Shown here: positions 1 through 8,975 of the stretch, in pieces | Numbering within the stretch: position 1 is the stretch's first letter | Layout of the letters: each line of letters begins with the position of its first letter | Assembly (NCBI GenBank): GCA_031082145.1 | Contig: JAVHLP010000001.1 | Location: 211,249 to 275,248, forward strand | Source: a bacterium | GTDB lineage: Bacteria; Bacillota; Sulfobacillia; UBA995 | DNA: 64,000 bases | Direction of reading: 5' to 3' | Notes under the pieces: model-generated | Databases searched by the model: none | Told to the model about the DNA's origin: nothing | Seen by the model: the letters and a program-made list of their open reading frames with translations, nothing else | Program-made: the position numbers and the translations under genes

Positions 1-61
1 ATCAGCCGGCCTCCTTTCCCGGCAAGGGGGTTCGGGGCCCGGATGGCCATTTCCTCCCTGC

Positions 62-1453
62 TCACCCACGCCGCGCCACGTGGATGGCTTCTCCCGCCAG
101 GCCGTGGAGTGCTTCCATGAAGGCCTCGGAGAACGTGGGATGAGCGAAACCGCTCTCGGCCAGGTCCTCCGCCCGCGCGTTGAGCTGCAGGGCGATGGCG
201 GCCTGGTGCACGAGGTCGGTGGCCTGGGGCCCGAGGATGTGGCAGCCGAGGAGTCGCCCGCTGGGAGCGTCGGCCACCAGTTTGACCATTCCCTCGGTCT
301 CCCCCGAAGCTACCGCCCGCCCGTTGGCGGCGAAGGAGAAACGAGACACCTTAACCTCGTGCTTCTCCCGGGCCTCGCTCTCCTTCAGGCCCACACTTGC
401 CGCCTCGGGGATGGAGAAAACAGCCGCCGGGACAACCCGGTAGTTCATCTCGCGGGGGCGGCCGAAGATGTTGTCCATGGCGACCAGTCCCTGGGCCGAG
501 GCAACCGAGGCCAGGAAGTAGTCGCCGGTCACGTCACCGATGGCGTAGATACCCGGCACGGACGTCTGCATCCGGGTGTTGACCTCGATGCCGCGCGATG
601 AGTGGGCGATCCCCAGGAGGTCAAGGTCCAACCCGCCCCAGTCGGGCACCCGCCCCATGGCCACCAGGACCTGCTCGGCTCGGAACTCGACCGGCCCCTC
701 CTCCGTCCGCGCCCGGACAACCCGGTAGCCGCCGGCTTCGGCCACGATGTCTTGGATGAACACGCCGGTGCTGATGGTGATGCCCCGGCGGCGCAGGATC
801 GGTAGGAGGCGCTTGCCCAGCTCCTCGTCCACCGGCGGCAGGATGTTGGGGGTCCGCTTGATGCACTGGACGGCGGTGCCAAAGGCGTTGTAGATGCAGG
901 CAAACTCGATGCCTAGCACCCCGCCGCCGATGATCAACATACTCTCAGGTACGCTCTCTGGGGACAAGGCCTGGTCGCTGGAGATCGTCAAGGCCAGGGC
1001 CTCCGGGGGGACGGGAGGGAGTTGTGGCCTCGACCCGGTGGCGATCACCACCTGACGGGCCTCCAGGATCTCCTGACCATCGCCGAGGTCGACCTCCACC
1101 TTCATCCCCGCCCGGAGCCGGGCCCGTCCCCGGTAGACGGCCACCCCGTTGGCCTTGAGGAGATTCGCCACACCGCCCGTCAGCTGGCTAACCGCTTTTT
1201 CCTTGTGGGCCAGGACTCCCTCGAGGTCGAGGTCCACCGGCCCCGTCCGGACCCCGAAAAGGGCAGACTGGCGAGCCTCGGCGTACACCTCGGCGCTCTT
1301 CACCAGGGCCTTGGTGGGAATGCAGCCGCGGTTGAGGCAGCAACCCCCGAGCCGATCCGACTCGACCAGGGCGATCTTGCCCCCCCGTTGGGCTCCCCGG
1401 ATAGCCGCCACGTAACCGCCCGGACCTCCGCCGATCACCACTACATCGTACAA
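62..1453 (-). CDS. lpdA: Dihydrolipoyl dehydrogenase (L-protein)
   Basis: This FAD-dependent disulfide oxidoreductase reoxidises the dihydrolipoyl arm of GcvH and passes the electrons to NAD+. The sequence has the N-terminal FAD dinucleotide motif GGGPGG and the redox pair in GGCCLNRGCIPTK (C39 and C44 from the start used here; the preceding residue, usually Thr, is also Cys). A second nucleotide-binding motif, IIGGGVLGIEFA, lies mid-protein, and the C-terminal interface carries HPTFSEA. The ORF track starts at a GTG inside the Shine-Dalgarno sequence. A TTG at 1453 is preferred because AGGAGG lies 8 bases upstream and the protein then begins MYDVVVIGGG. It is the last visible gene of the gcv/lipoyl operon. 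An AAGGAGG on the minus strand at 10-16 hints at another gene beyond the left edge. Confidence 0.95.
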   Translation of the reverse strand: MYDVVVIGGGPGGYVAAIRGAQRGGKIALVESDRLGGCCLNRGCIPTKALVKSAEVYAEARQSALFGVRTGPVDLDLEGVLAHKEKAVSQLTGGVANLLKANGVAVYRGRARLRAGMKVEVDLGDGQEILEARQVVIATGSRPQLPPVPPEALALTISSDQALSPESVPESMLIIGGGVLGIEFACIYNAFGTAVQCIKRTPNILPPVDEELGKRLLPILRRRGITISTGVFIQDIVAEAGGYRVVRARTEEGPVEFRAEQVLVAMGRVPDWGGLDLDLLGIAHSSRGIEVNTRMQTSVPGIYAIGDVTGDYFLASVASAQGLVAMDNIFGRPREMNYRVVPAAVFSIPEAASVGLKESEAREKHEVKVSRFSFAANGRAVASGETEGMVKLVADAPSGRLLGCHILGPQATDLVHQAAIALQLNARAEDLAESGFAHPTFSEAFMEALHGLAGEAIHVARRG

Positions 1454-1471
1454 GCAGCGCACCTCCTGGCG

Positions 1472-1699
1472 TTAGAATCGGAACGTGGCCCGGTGCCATA
1501 CCGCCAACAGGGCTTGCAGGAATCCGAAGAGAGCGTTTCCCAGGGTCCAGCCCACGACTAAGGCCAGCACCAGGCGCACCAGGCCCCGGGACGATCTGCC
1601 CGGCTGCATAAAGGCGTCCCAGCGCAGGGCGTCCAGGGCAGCCCAGGCCAGGTAAAAGCCCACCGCCACCGCCACCAGGTACAGTAAGCTGAAGTCCAT
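1472..1699 (-). CDS. Small two-helix membrane protein in gcv/lipoyl operon
   Basis: A 75-residue protein starting MDFSLLYLVAVAVGF, with two hydrophobic segments (about residues 4-24 and 42-68) separated by a short polar, basic loop. The start is the ATG at 1699 just after GGAGGTGAGGAG. The longer ORF-track version only adds out-of-frame translation of the upstream gene. It lies between the radical-SAM/acyltransferase fusion and lpdA, with 4- and 18-base gaps, so it is almost certainly cotranscribed. I do not recognise the family and no function can be assigned. Confidence 0.7.
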   Translation of the reverse strand: MDFSLLYLVAVAVGFYLAWAALDALRWDAFMQPGRSSRGLVRLVLALVVGWTLGNALFGFLQALLAVWHRATFRF

Positions 1700-1703
1700 C
1701 TCC

Positions 1704-3476
1704 TCACCTCCTCTCCTGGGCCGGTGTGAGATCGGGAGCGTCGTAGCGCGGTGACAACGACCTGGCCACTTCCAGTTCCTCCGACGTGAGGCTGCCCCGG
1801 CTGAGGATGATGCCGAGACCGCGCGCGAAACCGGCCTCAAAAGCGCGGGCCGCTCGGGCCGGACCAACCGCCTGGCCGAGCAGCTCGCCTACCCCCGCCG
1901 CCCGCCGCCTGAGCCGCTCGGCCGAGACCCCGGGCAGGAGACGGGCCAGCCGTTCCGGCGAGAACTCCAGGAGAAGCGAACCGTGCTGCAGGATAATCCC
2001 CTGCCGGCGCATCTGGGCGCTACCCACCACCTTCCGGCCTGAGACCAGGATCTCGTGGGCTGATGGCACCTCGAAGCAGGCGCTGGAGAGGGTGGCGGGC
2101 CGCGCCGGCACCCGGGCCGGCGCCAGTTCCGGCTCCAGCCCCAGCTCCCGCAAGACTTCGACCAGTCCCTCGGCCAGGCGGCGGTAGGCCGTCAGGATGT
2201 CACCTGGCAGCAGTGCCTGGCTGATGACAACACAGTAGGTCAACTCACGGTCGTGGAAGACGGCCCGGCCCCCGGTCGGCCGGCGCACCAAGTCAACGCC
2301 TTCCCGGCGGCAGGCTTCGCAGTCCACTTCACCTTCCACCGGCTGGCCACGGCCGATCGAGACCGCCGGGGGTGCCCAGGTGTACAGGCGCAGGGTGGGA
2401 GGAGTGCTGCCGCGGGCATGCACTAGGGCCAGAGCCTCGTCCACGGCCATATTCCAGGCGGCCGGACCGGGGCCCGTCTCCACCAGCCGCCACCGCTGGC
2501 CAGGTGACGGCCCGGGTCCCGGCGCCAGCTCGGCCAGGACCGCTCGAACCTCACGGCCGGCCTCCCGCGGGGTCAGCGGCCGGGGGTAGTTATAGAGATC
2601 GCGGCCGGGCCGTTCGTTGTAGTAGGGCCGGTTGCAGTCGGGGCAACCCGAAGTCTGGAACGCCTCGCCGGTGGCCAGGATGCCCGCCAACGACCCGCGG
2701 CTCAACCCGGTGGCGACCAGCCGGCCCGACCGGAAGCGGAAGCGGGAGAAGTCGGCTGCCCCTTCCCGGAGCAGGAAGTGACCCACCTGGAGCCTGCGGT
2801 AGGCGGTCAACGGGGGTCGGGGGCGATCGGCCAGGCGGGTGCCCGCGACCGGCGTGAACGCGAACAAGCCCACCGTCACCCCATCATCGAGCAACCCGGC
2901 AATGGTCTGGAGCATCTCCTGCTCGGACTCCCCCAGGCCCGCCACCAGATGTGTGCTGACGCGGCCGGGAAAAGCCCGGGCGAGCTCCCGTAACCAGCCC
3001 CGGGTGCGCTCCCACCCCGCCTCGCCCTTGACCGAGTGGTAGAGAGTTGAGGTGGCCGCATCCAGAGGCAGGGCAACCCGATCCGCCCCGCCCCGCAGCA
3101 GCCCCGCGGCCCCCTCGAGTCCCAACCCAGTCGCTGCCACGCAGACGGGGAGGGGCAGCCCCCGACCCACAACGGAGGTTGCGGCGGCCACGGCCTCGGG
3201 ACTGTCGGTGAGTTGAAGGCACACCCGGCGGGCGCCGCTCTTGGGAAGCGCGGCCAGTGCCTCCTCCCGGTTCACTTCCGGCCAGGTCACCCGGGACAAG
3301 AGGTCGCCCCGGGCCCGGCTGCTCCGGGCCTGGGGGCAGAAACCGCAGTCCCGGTGGCAACGCGATCCCAGCAGGAAATAGGCGGTGGTGGCCGGCACGT
3401 CGCCGGGTGAGGGTGTCAGGCCCAGCAGGGCGGCCGTTCCGGCCGAGGCCCGCAGGCATCCGTCAGTGCAGGACAC
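1704..3476 (-). CDS. Radical SAM (LipS-like)-LipM-like octanoyltransferase fusion
   Basis: Two enzymes in one 590-residue chain. Residues 1 to about 320 form a radical-SAM domain with the cluster motif CHRDCGFC (C40, C44, C47) and a second Cys pair in SGCPDCNRPYYNERPG that could hold an auxiliary cluster. Residues about 328-590 form a lipoate/octanoyl transferase domain (PF03099 type) with RRPTGGRAVFHD, the SSACFEVPS segment whose Cys (about 467) fits the LipM catalytic cysteine, and GRKVVGSAQMRRQG followed by LQHGSLLL. The GTG start overlaps the upstream gene by 14 bases and has GGAGG 6 bases before it. Position in the gcv operon points to octanoylation of GcvH and sulfur insertion. The LipS1/LipS2 comparison is from family knowledge; which LipS this domain matches is not decided. 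The fusion itself is read directly from an uninterrupted frame. Confidence 0.85.
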   Translation of the reverse strand: MSCTDGCLRASAGTAALLGLTPSPGDVPATTAYFLLGSRCHRDCGFCPQARSSRARGDLLSRVTWPEVNREEALAALPKSGARRVCLQLTDSPEAVAAATSVVGRGLPLPVCVAATGLGLEGAAGLLRGGADRVALPLDAATSTLYHSVKGEAGWERTRGWLRELARAFPGRVSTHLVAGLGESEQEMLQTIAGLLDDGVTVGLFAFTPVAGTRLADRPRPPLTAYRRLQVGHFLLREGAADFSRFRFRSGRLVATGLSRGSLAGILATGEAFQTSGCPDCNRPYYNERPGRDLYNYPRPLTPREAGREVRAVLAELAPGPGPSPGQRWRLVETGPGPAAWNMAVDEALALVHARGSTPPTLRLYTWAPPAVSIGRGQPVEGEVDCEACRREGVDLVRRPTGGRAVFHDRELTYCVVISQALLPGDILTAYRRLAEGLVEVLRELGLEPELAPARVPARPATLSSACFEVPSAHEILVSGRKVVGSAQMRRQGIILQHGSLLLEFSPERLARLLPGVSAERLRRRAAGVGELLGQAVGPARAARAFEAGFARGLGIILSRGSLTSEELEVARSLSPRYDAPDLTPAQERR

Positions 3477-4332
3477 AGCATTCCTCCCCCTGGATGATCT
3501 CCAGGCCCCGTTCCCCGGCTGCGCGGCCGGCCGCCGGGCTGGGGACAGCTATTCCGTTCATGCCTAGCTTCACAGCCAGCTCATCCAGCGCTTGACGGTA
3601 GTGCCCACCTGGACGCATGCAGCCAAGCGTAAGGGGGGTGGTCGGGAACAGCCGGCGGGCCAGGCCCAAGACCGAGCCCACTGCCGCCAGCGGCGGTGGC
3701 TGATGCCCGGCGTAGACCGTACCCGGGGTGGGGCTGAAGACCAGGAAGACGATCTCCTGAGGGCATTCCCCAGCCAGGGCCTCGAGAGCCGCAAGCTCAC
3801 CGCGGATCCGGCCGCCGGACAGGCCCAGGCAGATGTGCGGGACCACCCGCGTGTGCCGGGCCAGAGCCCGGTAGACATCAAGGTAGTCCTCCACCCCAAC
3901 GTCCAATCCCATTACCTCGCGGGCCGTCTCGCGATCACCCACCACGTCAAACGCGACCACGGCGGCGGCGGTGGCCACCTCTTCAGCTCTGTGCAGGTCG
4001 AGCAGGCCTACGTGTAGAACCAGGCGGGCCGATCGGCCCAGTTCTTGGAGCAGGCCGAGCGGCATGGGCACCCTCCCCCGGTGGTCGCAACCCCCGCTCA
4101 CCAGCCAACTTGCCGGAGCGCCGGCGGTTCGGGCCCGGCGGAGAGCCTCGGCGGGGGACAGCATCCCCCGGAGATAGCGACCGCCACAGTGGGCGCAGTT
4201 CAGTTTGCAGTGACCGCCGGTGGTGCTGACCACCCCCGTCCGGGTGGGGCGCGCGAATCGGATGACCGGCGGAAAGCCGGCCCTTCGCACCTCCCACGCC
4301 CGCTCTCCGGCCAGCCCCTCGGCAAGGCTCAA
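3463..4332 (-). CDS. Radical SAM protein, LipS1/LipS2-like lipoyl assembly
   Basis: A 289-residue radical-SAM protein with HCKLNCAHCGG (C42, C46, C49) near the N-terminus, further Cys residues in SGGCDHRG and LGCMRPGG, and a C-terminal pair in GEECCVLH. These could bind an auxiliary Fe-S cluster of the kind sacrificed during sulfur insertion. The true start is the TTG at 4332, 8 bases after AGGAG; the ORF-track extension is a shadow of gcvPB. It follows gcvPB by 56 bases and overlaps the next radical-SAM/acyltransferase gene. It lacks the extra N-terminal Cys motif of classical LipA. The pair therefore resembles the two-protein lipoyl synthases described in archaea and some bacteria. The name is inferred from context and family memory; other radical-SAM roles are possible. 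Confidence 0.78.
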   Translation of the reverse strand: MSLAEGLAGERAWEVRRAGFPPVIRFARPTRTGVVSTTGGHCKLNCAHCGGRYLRGMLSPAEALRRARTAGAPASWLVSGGCDHRGRVPMPLGLLQELGRSARLVLHVGLLDLHRAEEVATAAAVVAFDVVGDRETAREVMGLDVGVEDYLDVYRALARHTRVVPHICLGLSGGRIRGELAALEALAGECPQEIVFLVFSPTPGTVYAGHQPPPLAAVGSVLGLARRLFPTTPLTLGCMRPGGHYRQALDELAVKLGMNGIAVPSPAAGRAAGERGLEIIQGEECCVLH

Positions 4333-4388
4333 AGGACCAACTCCTATCCAACGGGGGGCCGGAACCGGCCGGCTCCGGCCCCCTCCCT

Positions 4389-5867
4389 CTACTCCGGCCG
4401 CCAGCGCAGGTTGGGTTTGCGGGCCGCCAGGGCCTCGTCCAAGCGCTTCACCGGGGTGGTGTGGGGAGCGCCCTTCACCAAGTCCGGATCGCTCTCCGCC
4501 TCCCCGGCGATATGGGCCATGGTCCCGGCAAAGGCATCCAGCGTCTGCCGGCTCTCGGTCTCCGTTGGCTCCACCATCAGGCACTCGGGGACGATCAGGG
4601 GGAAGTAGATGGTGGGGGCATGGAACCCGTAGTCCAGCAGGCGCTTGGCCATGTCCAGGGTGCGGACCCCGTGGCGGTCTTTCTGCCATACGCCGCTGAC
4701 CACACACTCATGCTTGCAGTGGCGGTCATAGGGCAGGTGGAAGTGCTCCGCCAGCTTCCGCATCAGGTAGTTTGCGTTCAGCACGGCGTCCTCGCTTACG
4801 CGGAGCAGGCCTTCAGCGCCCATGCTGCGGATATACGCGTAGGCTTTCACCACCACCAGGAAGTTGCCGTAGAACGACTTCACCCGGCCGATGGAACGGG
4901 GCCGATCATAGGCCAGCCGGTAGCGGTCGCCATCAGCATCCACCAGCGGCGCCGGCAGGTACGGCTCCAGCTTGGCGACCGCACCCACCGGCCCCGAGCC
5001 CGGCCCGCCCCCGCCGTGGGGGGTGGCAAAGGTCTTGTGCAGGTTGAAGTGAACCACGTCGAAGCCCGTGTCGCCCGGCCGGGCGATGCCCATGATGGCG
5101 TTGGCGTTGGCGCCGTCGTAGTACAGCAACCCGCCCTGACTGTGGACGATCTCAGCCACGGTGGCCATGTTCTCGTCAAACAGGCCCAGGGTGTTGGGGT
5201 TGGTCAGCATGAGTCCGGCCACGTCGGGCCCCATCAGCCGCTTGAGGGCCTCAATATCCACTCCTCCCCGGTGATCGGACGGCACCTCAACCGTCTGGTA
5301 GCCGCATACGATCGCACTGGCCGGGTTGGTGCCGTGGGCCGAGTCGGGAATGAGGATCCGGGTGCGGTTCTCACCCCGGTCGGCGTGGTAAGCCCGGAAC
5401 ATCAGCAATCCGGTCAACTCGCCGTGGGCGCCGGCCGCCGGCTGGAGCGAGACCCGTGACACCCCGCCGATCTCGCAGAGGTATCGCTCCATGCGATAGA
5501 GCAGTTCCAGGGCACCCTGGACCAATTCCTCGGGGAAGTAGGGATGAACTCCTGCCAGGCCGGGGAGGGACGCCATGTCCTCGTTGACCTTGGGGTTATA
5601 CTTCATGGTGCAGGACCCCAGGGGGTAGAAGCCGATATCCACCCCGTGCTGGATCTGGGAGAGTCGGGTGAAGTGGCGGACCACGTCCACCTCACTCACT
5701 TCCGGTAGTTCGGGCGCGGTCCGGCGCAGGGCTCCGGCGGGCAGGCATTCCTCCACCGGCCGGTCGGGTACGTCCAGAGCGGGCAGGGAGTAGGCGATCC
5801 GTCCCGGCGAGCTCATCTCGAAGATGAGCGGTTCCGGTCGCCGGCCGGCCTCGAGTTGACTCGTCAA
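4389..5867 (-). CDS. gcvPB: Glycine dehydrogenase (decarboxylating) subunit 2
   Basis: The PLP-binding half of the split P-protein of the glycine cleavage system. It decarboxylates glycine and transfers the aminomethyl group to lipoyl-GcvH. The PLP lysine is K278 in [17 protein letters not shown], the family's glycine-rich signature, and SCTMKYNPK lies near residue 85. The length (492 residues) is normal. Translation starts at a TTG whose bases overlap the gcvPA stop (TTGA), indicating coupling. The C-terminus is intact and followed by the first radical-SAM gene. Confidence 0.97.
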   Translation of the reverse strand: MTSQLEAGRRPEPLIFEMSSPGRIAYSLPALDVPDRPVEECLPAGALRRTAPELPEVSEVDVVRHFTRLSQIQHGVDIGFYPLGSCTMKYNPKVNEDMASLPGLAGVHPYFPEELVQGALELLYRMERYLCEIGGVSRVSLQPAAGAHGELTGLLMFRAYHADRGENRTRILIPDSAHGTNPASAIVCGYQTVEVPSDHRGGVDIEALKRLMGPDVAGLMLTNPNTLGLFDENMATVAEIVHSQGGLLYYDGANANAIMGIARPGDTGFDVVHFNLHKTFATPHGGGGPGSGPVGAVAKLEPYLPAPLVDADGDRYRLAYDRPRSIGRVKSFYGNFLVVVKAYAYIRSMGAEGLLRVSEDAVLNANYLMRKLAEHFHLPYDRHCKHECVVSGVWQKDRHGVRTLDMAKRLLDYGFHAPTIYFPLIVPECLMVEPTETESRQTLDAFAGTMAHIAGEAESDPDLVKGAPHTTPVKRLDEALAARKPNLRWRPE

Positions 5868-7219
5868 CGCAATCCCCCCATTCCGGCAACCAGCCGATCA
5901 ATGTCCTGCCGGGTCCGTTTCTCGGTCACGGCTACCAGAAGCGAGTCCTGGAGCTCAGGATACCAGCGGCCAAGCTCAACGCCGCCGACTATCTTGTCCG
6001 CCAGCAACGTCGAGTTCACCCGTTCAACGGGGACAGGAGACCGGACGGCGAACTCCCGGAAGAATGGACCGGCGAAAGCCAGGGGGTACCCGGCAGGTTC
6101 CAGTTGCTCCTGGGCGTAACAGGCCTTCTTGAGGCACTGCGTTGCCACCTCGCGAACTCCTTGCTTGCCCATGAGACACAGGTACACCGTGGCGGCCAGG
6201 GCGCAGAGGGCCTCGTTGGAGCAGATGTTGGAGGTCGCCTTCTCGCGCCGTATGTGCTGCTCTCGCGTCTGCAAGGTGAGCACGAAGCCGCGCTTCCCGT
6301 CGGCATCCAGCGTCATGCCCGCGATACGGCCGGGCATGCGACGGGTGAGCTTCCCTGTCGCGGCGAAGAAGCCAAGGTGGGGGCCGCCAAACCCGAGGGG
6401 CACACCCAGGGGCTGGCCTTCGCCGACCGCCAGGTCGGCGCCGTATTCGCCAGGAGGCTTGAGAACCCCTAAGGAAATGGGGTCGACGCAGGCGACGAAG
6501 TGGGCGCCAGCGGCGTGGGCGGCCTCACCCAGGGCGTCCATGTCCTCCACGCAGCCAAAGAAGTTGGGCTGCTGTATGATGACGCACGCCGTACTGCTGT
6601 CCAAAGCCTTGCGGAGCCGGTCAGGAGGGGTAACCCCGCCCTCGGTCGGGATCTCCGCCACCGCCAGTCCCGGCCCTCTTGCGTAAGTGTTCAAGGTCTC
6701 CCGGTACTCGGGGTGAAGGGCGGACGAGACGACGACCCGCCGCCGCCCGGTCAGCGTCTGGGAACTGATGATGGCCGCTTCGGCCGCCGCCGTGGCCCCG
6801 TCGTACATGGAGGCGTTAGCTACCTCCATGCCGGTCAACTCGCAGATCAGCGTCTGATACTCGTAGATCGCCTGCAGCACGGCCTGGCTAACTTCGGGCT
6901 GATAGGGCGTGTAGGCGGTGTAGAACTCCGCCCGGCCGGTGATGTGGCTCACCACGCTGGGGATGAAGTGGTCGTAGGCCCCCGCTCCCCTGAAGGTCAC
7001 GTATTCGTCGACGGTTGCGTTCCGCCCCGCCAGGGCGGCCATGTGGCGAACCAGTTCCAGCTCGGACATTGGCGCCGGCAGTTCCAACTTTCCCTTGAAG
7101 CGGACGCGGTCGGGGATGTCCGCGAACAGCTCCTCCACCGATCCCAGGCCCAGCGCCTCGAGCATCTGACGGCGGTCGGCAGCGGTGTTGGGCAGATAAC
7201 GGTGCCCGGCACCCATCAC
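5864..7219 (-). CDS. gcvPA: Glycine dehydrogenase (decarboxylating) subunit 1
   Basis: The other half of the split P-protein, which pairs with GcvPB. It is 451 residues of usual length, with the N-terminal [14 protein letters not shown] segment and the conserved [23 protein letters not shown] region (here [19 protein letters not shown]). Two start codons are adjacent, GTG at 7219 and ATG at 7216, and the GTG overlaps the gcvH stop as GTGA. The GGGGGAGAAGG upstream can serve either. The split gcvPA/gcvPB form is typical of Firmicutes and many thermophiles. Confidence 0.97.
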   Translation of the reverse strand: MMGAGHRYLPNTAADRRQMLEALGLGSVEELFADIPDRVRFKGKLELPAPMSELELVRHMAALAGRNATVDEYVTFRGAGAYDHFIPSVVSHITGRAEFYTAYTPYQPEVSQAVLQAIYEYQTLICELTGMEVANASMYDGATAAAEAAIISSQTLTGRRRVVVSSALHPEYRETLNTYARGPGLAVAEIPTEGGVTPPDRLRKALDSSTACVIIQQPNFFGCVEDMDALGEAAHAAGAHFVACVDPISLGVLKPPGEYGADLAVGEGQPLGVPLGFGGPHLGFFAATGKLTRRMPGRIAGMTLDADGKRGFVLTLQTREQHIRREKATSNICSNEALCALAATVYLCLMGKQGVREVATQCLKKACYAQEQLEPAGYPLAFAGPFFREFAVRSPVPVERVNSTLLADKIVGGVELGRWYPELQDSLLVAVTEKRTRQDIDRLVAGMGGLR

Positions 7220-7611
7220 CCCTTCTCCCCCTCTTCGGCCGCGAAACGGCTGTAGGTCTCCACATCCATGAGGGCGTCCAGTTCAGCGGGATCGGCGAGC
7301 TCCAGCTCGAAGATCCACCCCTCCCCGTGCGGATCGCGGTTGATGAGATCGGGCTCACCTTCGAGCTTCTGGTTTACCGCGACCACACGGCCGCCGGCCG
7401 GGGAATAGCAGTCGGACGCCGCCTTCACCGACTCCACCACGCTGAAGACCTCGCCCCGCTTCAACTGCCTCCCGACCTCGGGCAACTCCACGAAAGTGAT
7501 GTCCCCCAGGTGGTCCTGCGCGTAGTCGGTGAGACCTACTTTGCCCTTGCCGCCCTCGGCGGCGATCCACTCGTGCGTCTTGGTGTACCGGTACCCTGCC
7601 GGATAGGTCAT
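7216..7611 (-). CDS. gcvH: Glycine cleavage system H protein
   Basis: The lipoylated carrier that shuttles the aminomethyl group between P-, T- and L-proteins. The lipoyl lysine is K63 in SVVESVKAASD, and the domain runs over the whole 131 residues, beginning TYPAGYRYTKTHEW. The ORF track starts at a GTG at 7620 overlapping the gcvT stop. The ATG at 7611 is preferred because AGGAGG lies 10 bases before it, against 1 base for the GTG. It is the presumed substrate of the two radical-SAM proteins and the LipM-like domain encoded downstream. Confidence 0.97.
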   Translation of the reverse strand: MTYPAGYRYTKTHEWIAAEGGKGKVGLTDYAQDHLGDITFVELPEVGRQLKRGEVFSVVESVKAASDCYSPAGGRVVAVNQKLEGEPDLINRDPHGEGWIFELELADPAELDALMDVETYSRFAAEEGEKG

Positions 7612-7616
7612 CTCCC

Positions 7617-8732
7617 TCACCCCTCCTTGTTTCTCCGGTAGAATGGCAACCCCACGACCCTCGCCCCGGCCTCGCGGCCTCGGATGTCGACGCCGATCGC
7701 GGTGCCCGGCCGGGCCAGCGCGGGTGGAACATACCCCATCGCGATATGCCGGTCCAGCGTCGGGGCATACGAGCCGCTGGTCACGTAGCCAACCTGGTCT
7801 CCCCGGGCGGTGATGGGGTACCCGGTACGGGGTACGCCACGGTCTACCATCTCCAGGCCGACGAGCGTCAGCCCAATCCCCCGGGTCCGCTGGGCGAGAA
7901 GTGCCTGGCGGCCCACGAAAGCCCCCTTGTCCAGGGCCACGAAGCGATCAAGGCCCGCCTCCAAGGGGGTGCGCCGGTCGTCCAGTTCCTGTCCATAGAG
8001 CGGCATCCCCGCCTCCAAGCGGAGCGTATCCCGGCAGCCCAGCCCGGCCGGCACCAGTCCGTGCTCCTCACCCACCTCCATGATCCGCTCCCACAGAACC
8101 GGGGCATCTTCCGGCCGGCAGTAGAGCTCGAAGCCGTCCTCCCCGGTGTAGCCGGTCCGGGATACGATCGAGCACTCCACCTCGCCCACCGTTACGTTCT
8201 CGTCCGCGCGGTAGTACCCGATCTCAGACAGGTGGGTCCTGGTCAGCCTCTGTAGAATGGCCTGGGAGTTAGGTCCCTGCAGGGCCAACTGCCCGGTGCA
8301 GTCGGACAAGTTGCGCACCTGGGCGCCGGGGTGTTCGCGGGCCAGCCCGCGCAACCACTGGTAGTCCTTCTCGATATTGCCCGCGTTCACCACCGCCAGG
8401 TAACGGTCGGGGGCCAACACGTAGATGAGGATGTCATCCACCACTCCCCCCTCGGCGTTGCACATGGGGGAGTAGACCACCCTCCCCGGCCGGGCCCGCC
8501 CGACGTCGGCGCTAACCGCCCGCTGCAGGAGATCTCGCGCTTGGGGCCCGGTGATCTCGAGCTCGCCCATGTCACTGACATCGAAGAGACCCGCCTCTGA
8601 CCGTACGGCCCGGTGCTCCTGGATGATGCTGCTGAACTGCACGGGCAATGCCCAACCGGCGAAATCAATGATCCGTCCCCCGTACTTCAAGTGCACGTCA
8701 TAGAGGGGGGTCCGCCGCAGTTGATCGCTCAC
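7617..8732 (-). CDS. gcvT: Aminomethyltransferase (T protein)
   Basis: This folate-dependent enzyme takes the aminomethyl group from GcvH, forming methylene-tetrahydrofolate and ammonia. The protein has the LKYGGRIIDFAGWALPVQF N-terminus, DVSDMGELEITGP, and the C-terminal barrel with YPITARGDQVGYVTSG. The ORF track begins at a GTG (8744) directly abutting GGGGAGGAG. The GTG at 8732 gives an 11-base spacing and the start MSDQLRRTPLYD, and is preferred. It is the first gene of the operon, directly after the glycine riboswitch. Confidence 0.96.
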   Translation of the reverse strand: MSDQLRRTPLYDVHLKYGGRIIDFAGWALPVQFSSIIQEHRAVRSEAGLFDVSDMGELEITGPQARDLLQRAVSADVGRARPGRVVYSPMCNAEGGVVDDILIYVLAPDRYLAVVNAGNIEKDYQWLRGLAREHPGAQVRNLSDCTGQLALQGPNSQAILQRLTRTHLSEIGYYRADENVTVGEVECSIVSRTGYTGEDGFELYCRPEDAPVLWERIMEVGEEHGLVPAGLGCRDTLRLEAGMPLYGQELDDRRTPLEAGLDRFVALDKGAFVGRQALLAQRTRGIGLTLVGLEMVDRGVPRTGYPITARGDQVGYVTSGSYAPTLDRHIAMGYVPPALARPGTAIGVDIRGREAGARVVGLPFYRRNKEG

Positions 8733-8756
8733 TCCGCCCAGCACCTCCTCCCCGAA

Positions 8757-8792
8757 CTAAGAGGCAGCGCAGGCCAACGCTACGCTGCCCCT
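8757..8792 (-). promoter_or_regulatory. Expression-platform hairpin between riboswitch and gcvT
   Basis: On the minus strand AGAGGGGCAGCG pairs with CGCTGCCTCTT across a 13-base loop, giving a strong stem just upstream of the gcvT Shine-Dalgarno sequence. Its 5' arm overlaps the GGACAGAGG that closes the second glycine aptamer, so hairpin and aptamer P1 should be mutually exclusive. No U-run follows (the next bases are AGTTCGGGG), so control by exposing or hiding the ribosome site, or factor-dependent termination, fits better than a simple intrinsic terminator. Confidence 0.6.
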
Positions 8793-8975
8793 CTGTCCTT
8801 TCACCTGAGAGATCTTCACATTCCCCGTCGGTGACCCTCGTCGAGGTCTCTCCAGAGTTCCGTCCGGCCGCAGTTCTTCTTGCCTGAGAGTTTCGGTGTG
8901 GGATTCAGCCTGCCCCTACCTTGCTCCTTCGGCGCCCGCCCGTGGCGGTGCTCTCCCGCAGCCATCATCCGCAGT
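8788..8975 (-). promoter_or_regulatory. Tandem glycine riboswitch
   Basis: The minus strand shows both aptamer cores. The first runs from GCGGGAGAG through GCGCCGAAGGAGCAAG to GAAACTCTCAGGCAAGAAGA. The second runs from CTCTGGAGAGACC through CACCGACGGGG to ATCTCTCAGGTGAAAGGACA. These match the conserved glycine riboswitch pattern (GGAGAG, CCGAAGGGGCAA, CTCTCAGGCAAAAGGACAG). It leads the gcv/lipoyl operon, so glycine would switch on both the cleavage enzymes and the lipoyl-assembly genes. Confidence 0.93.
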
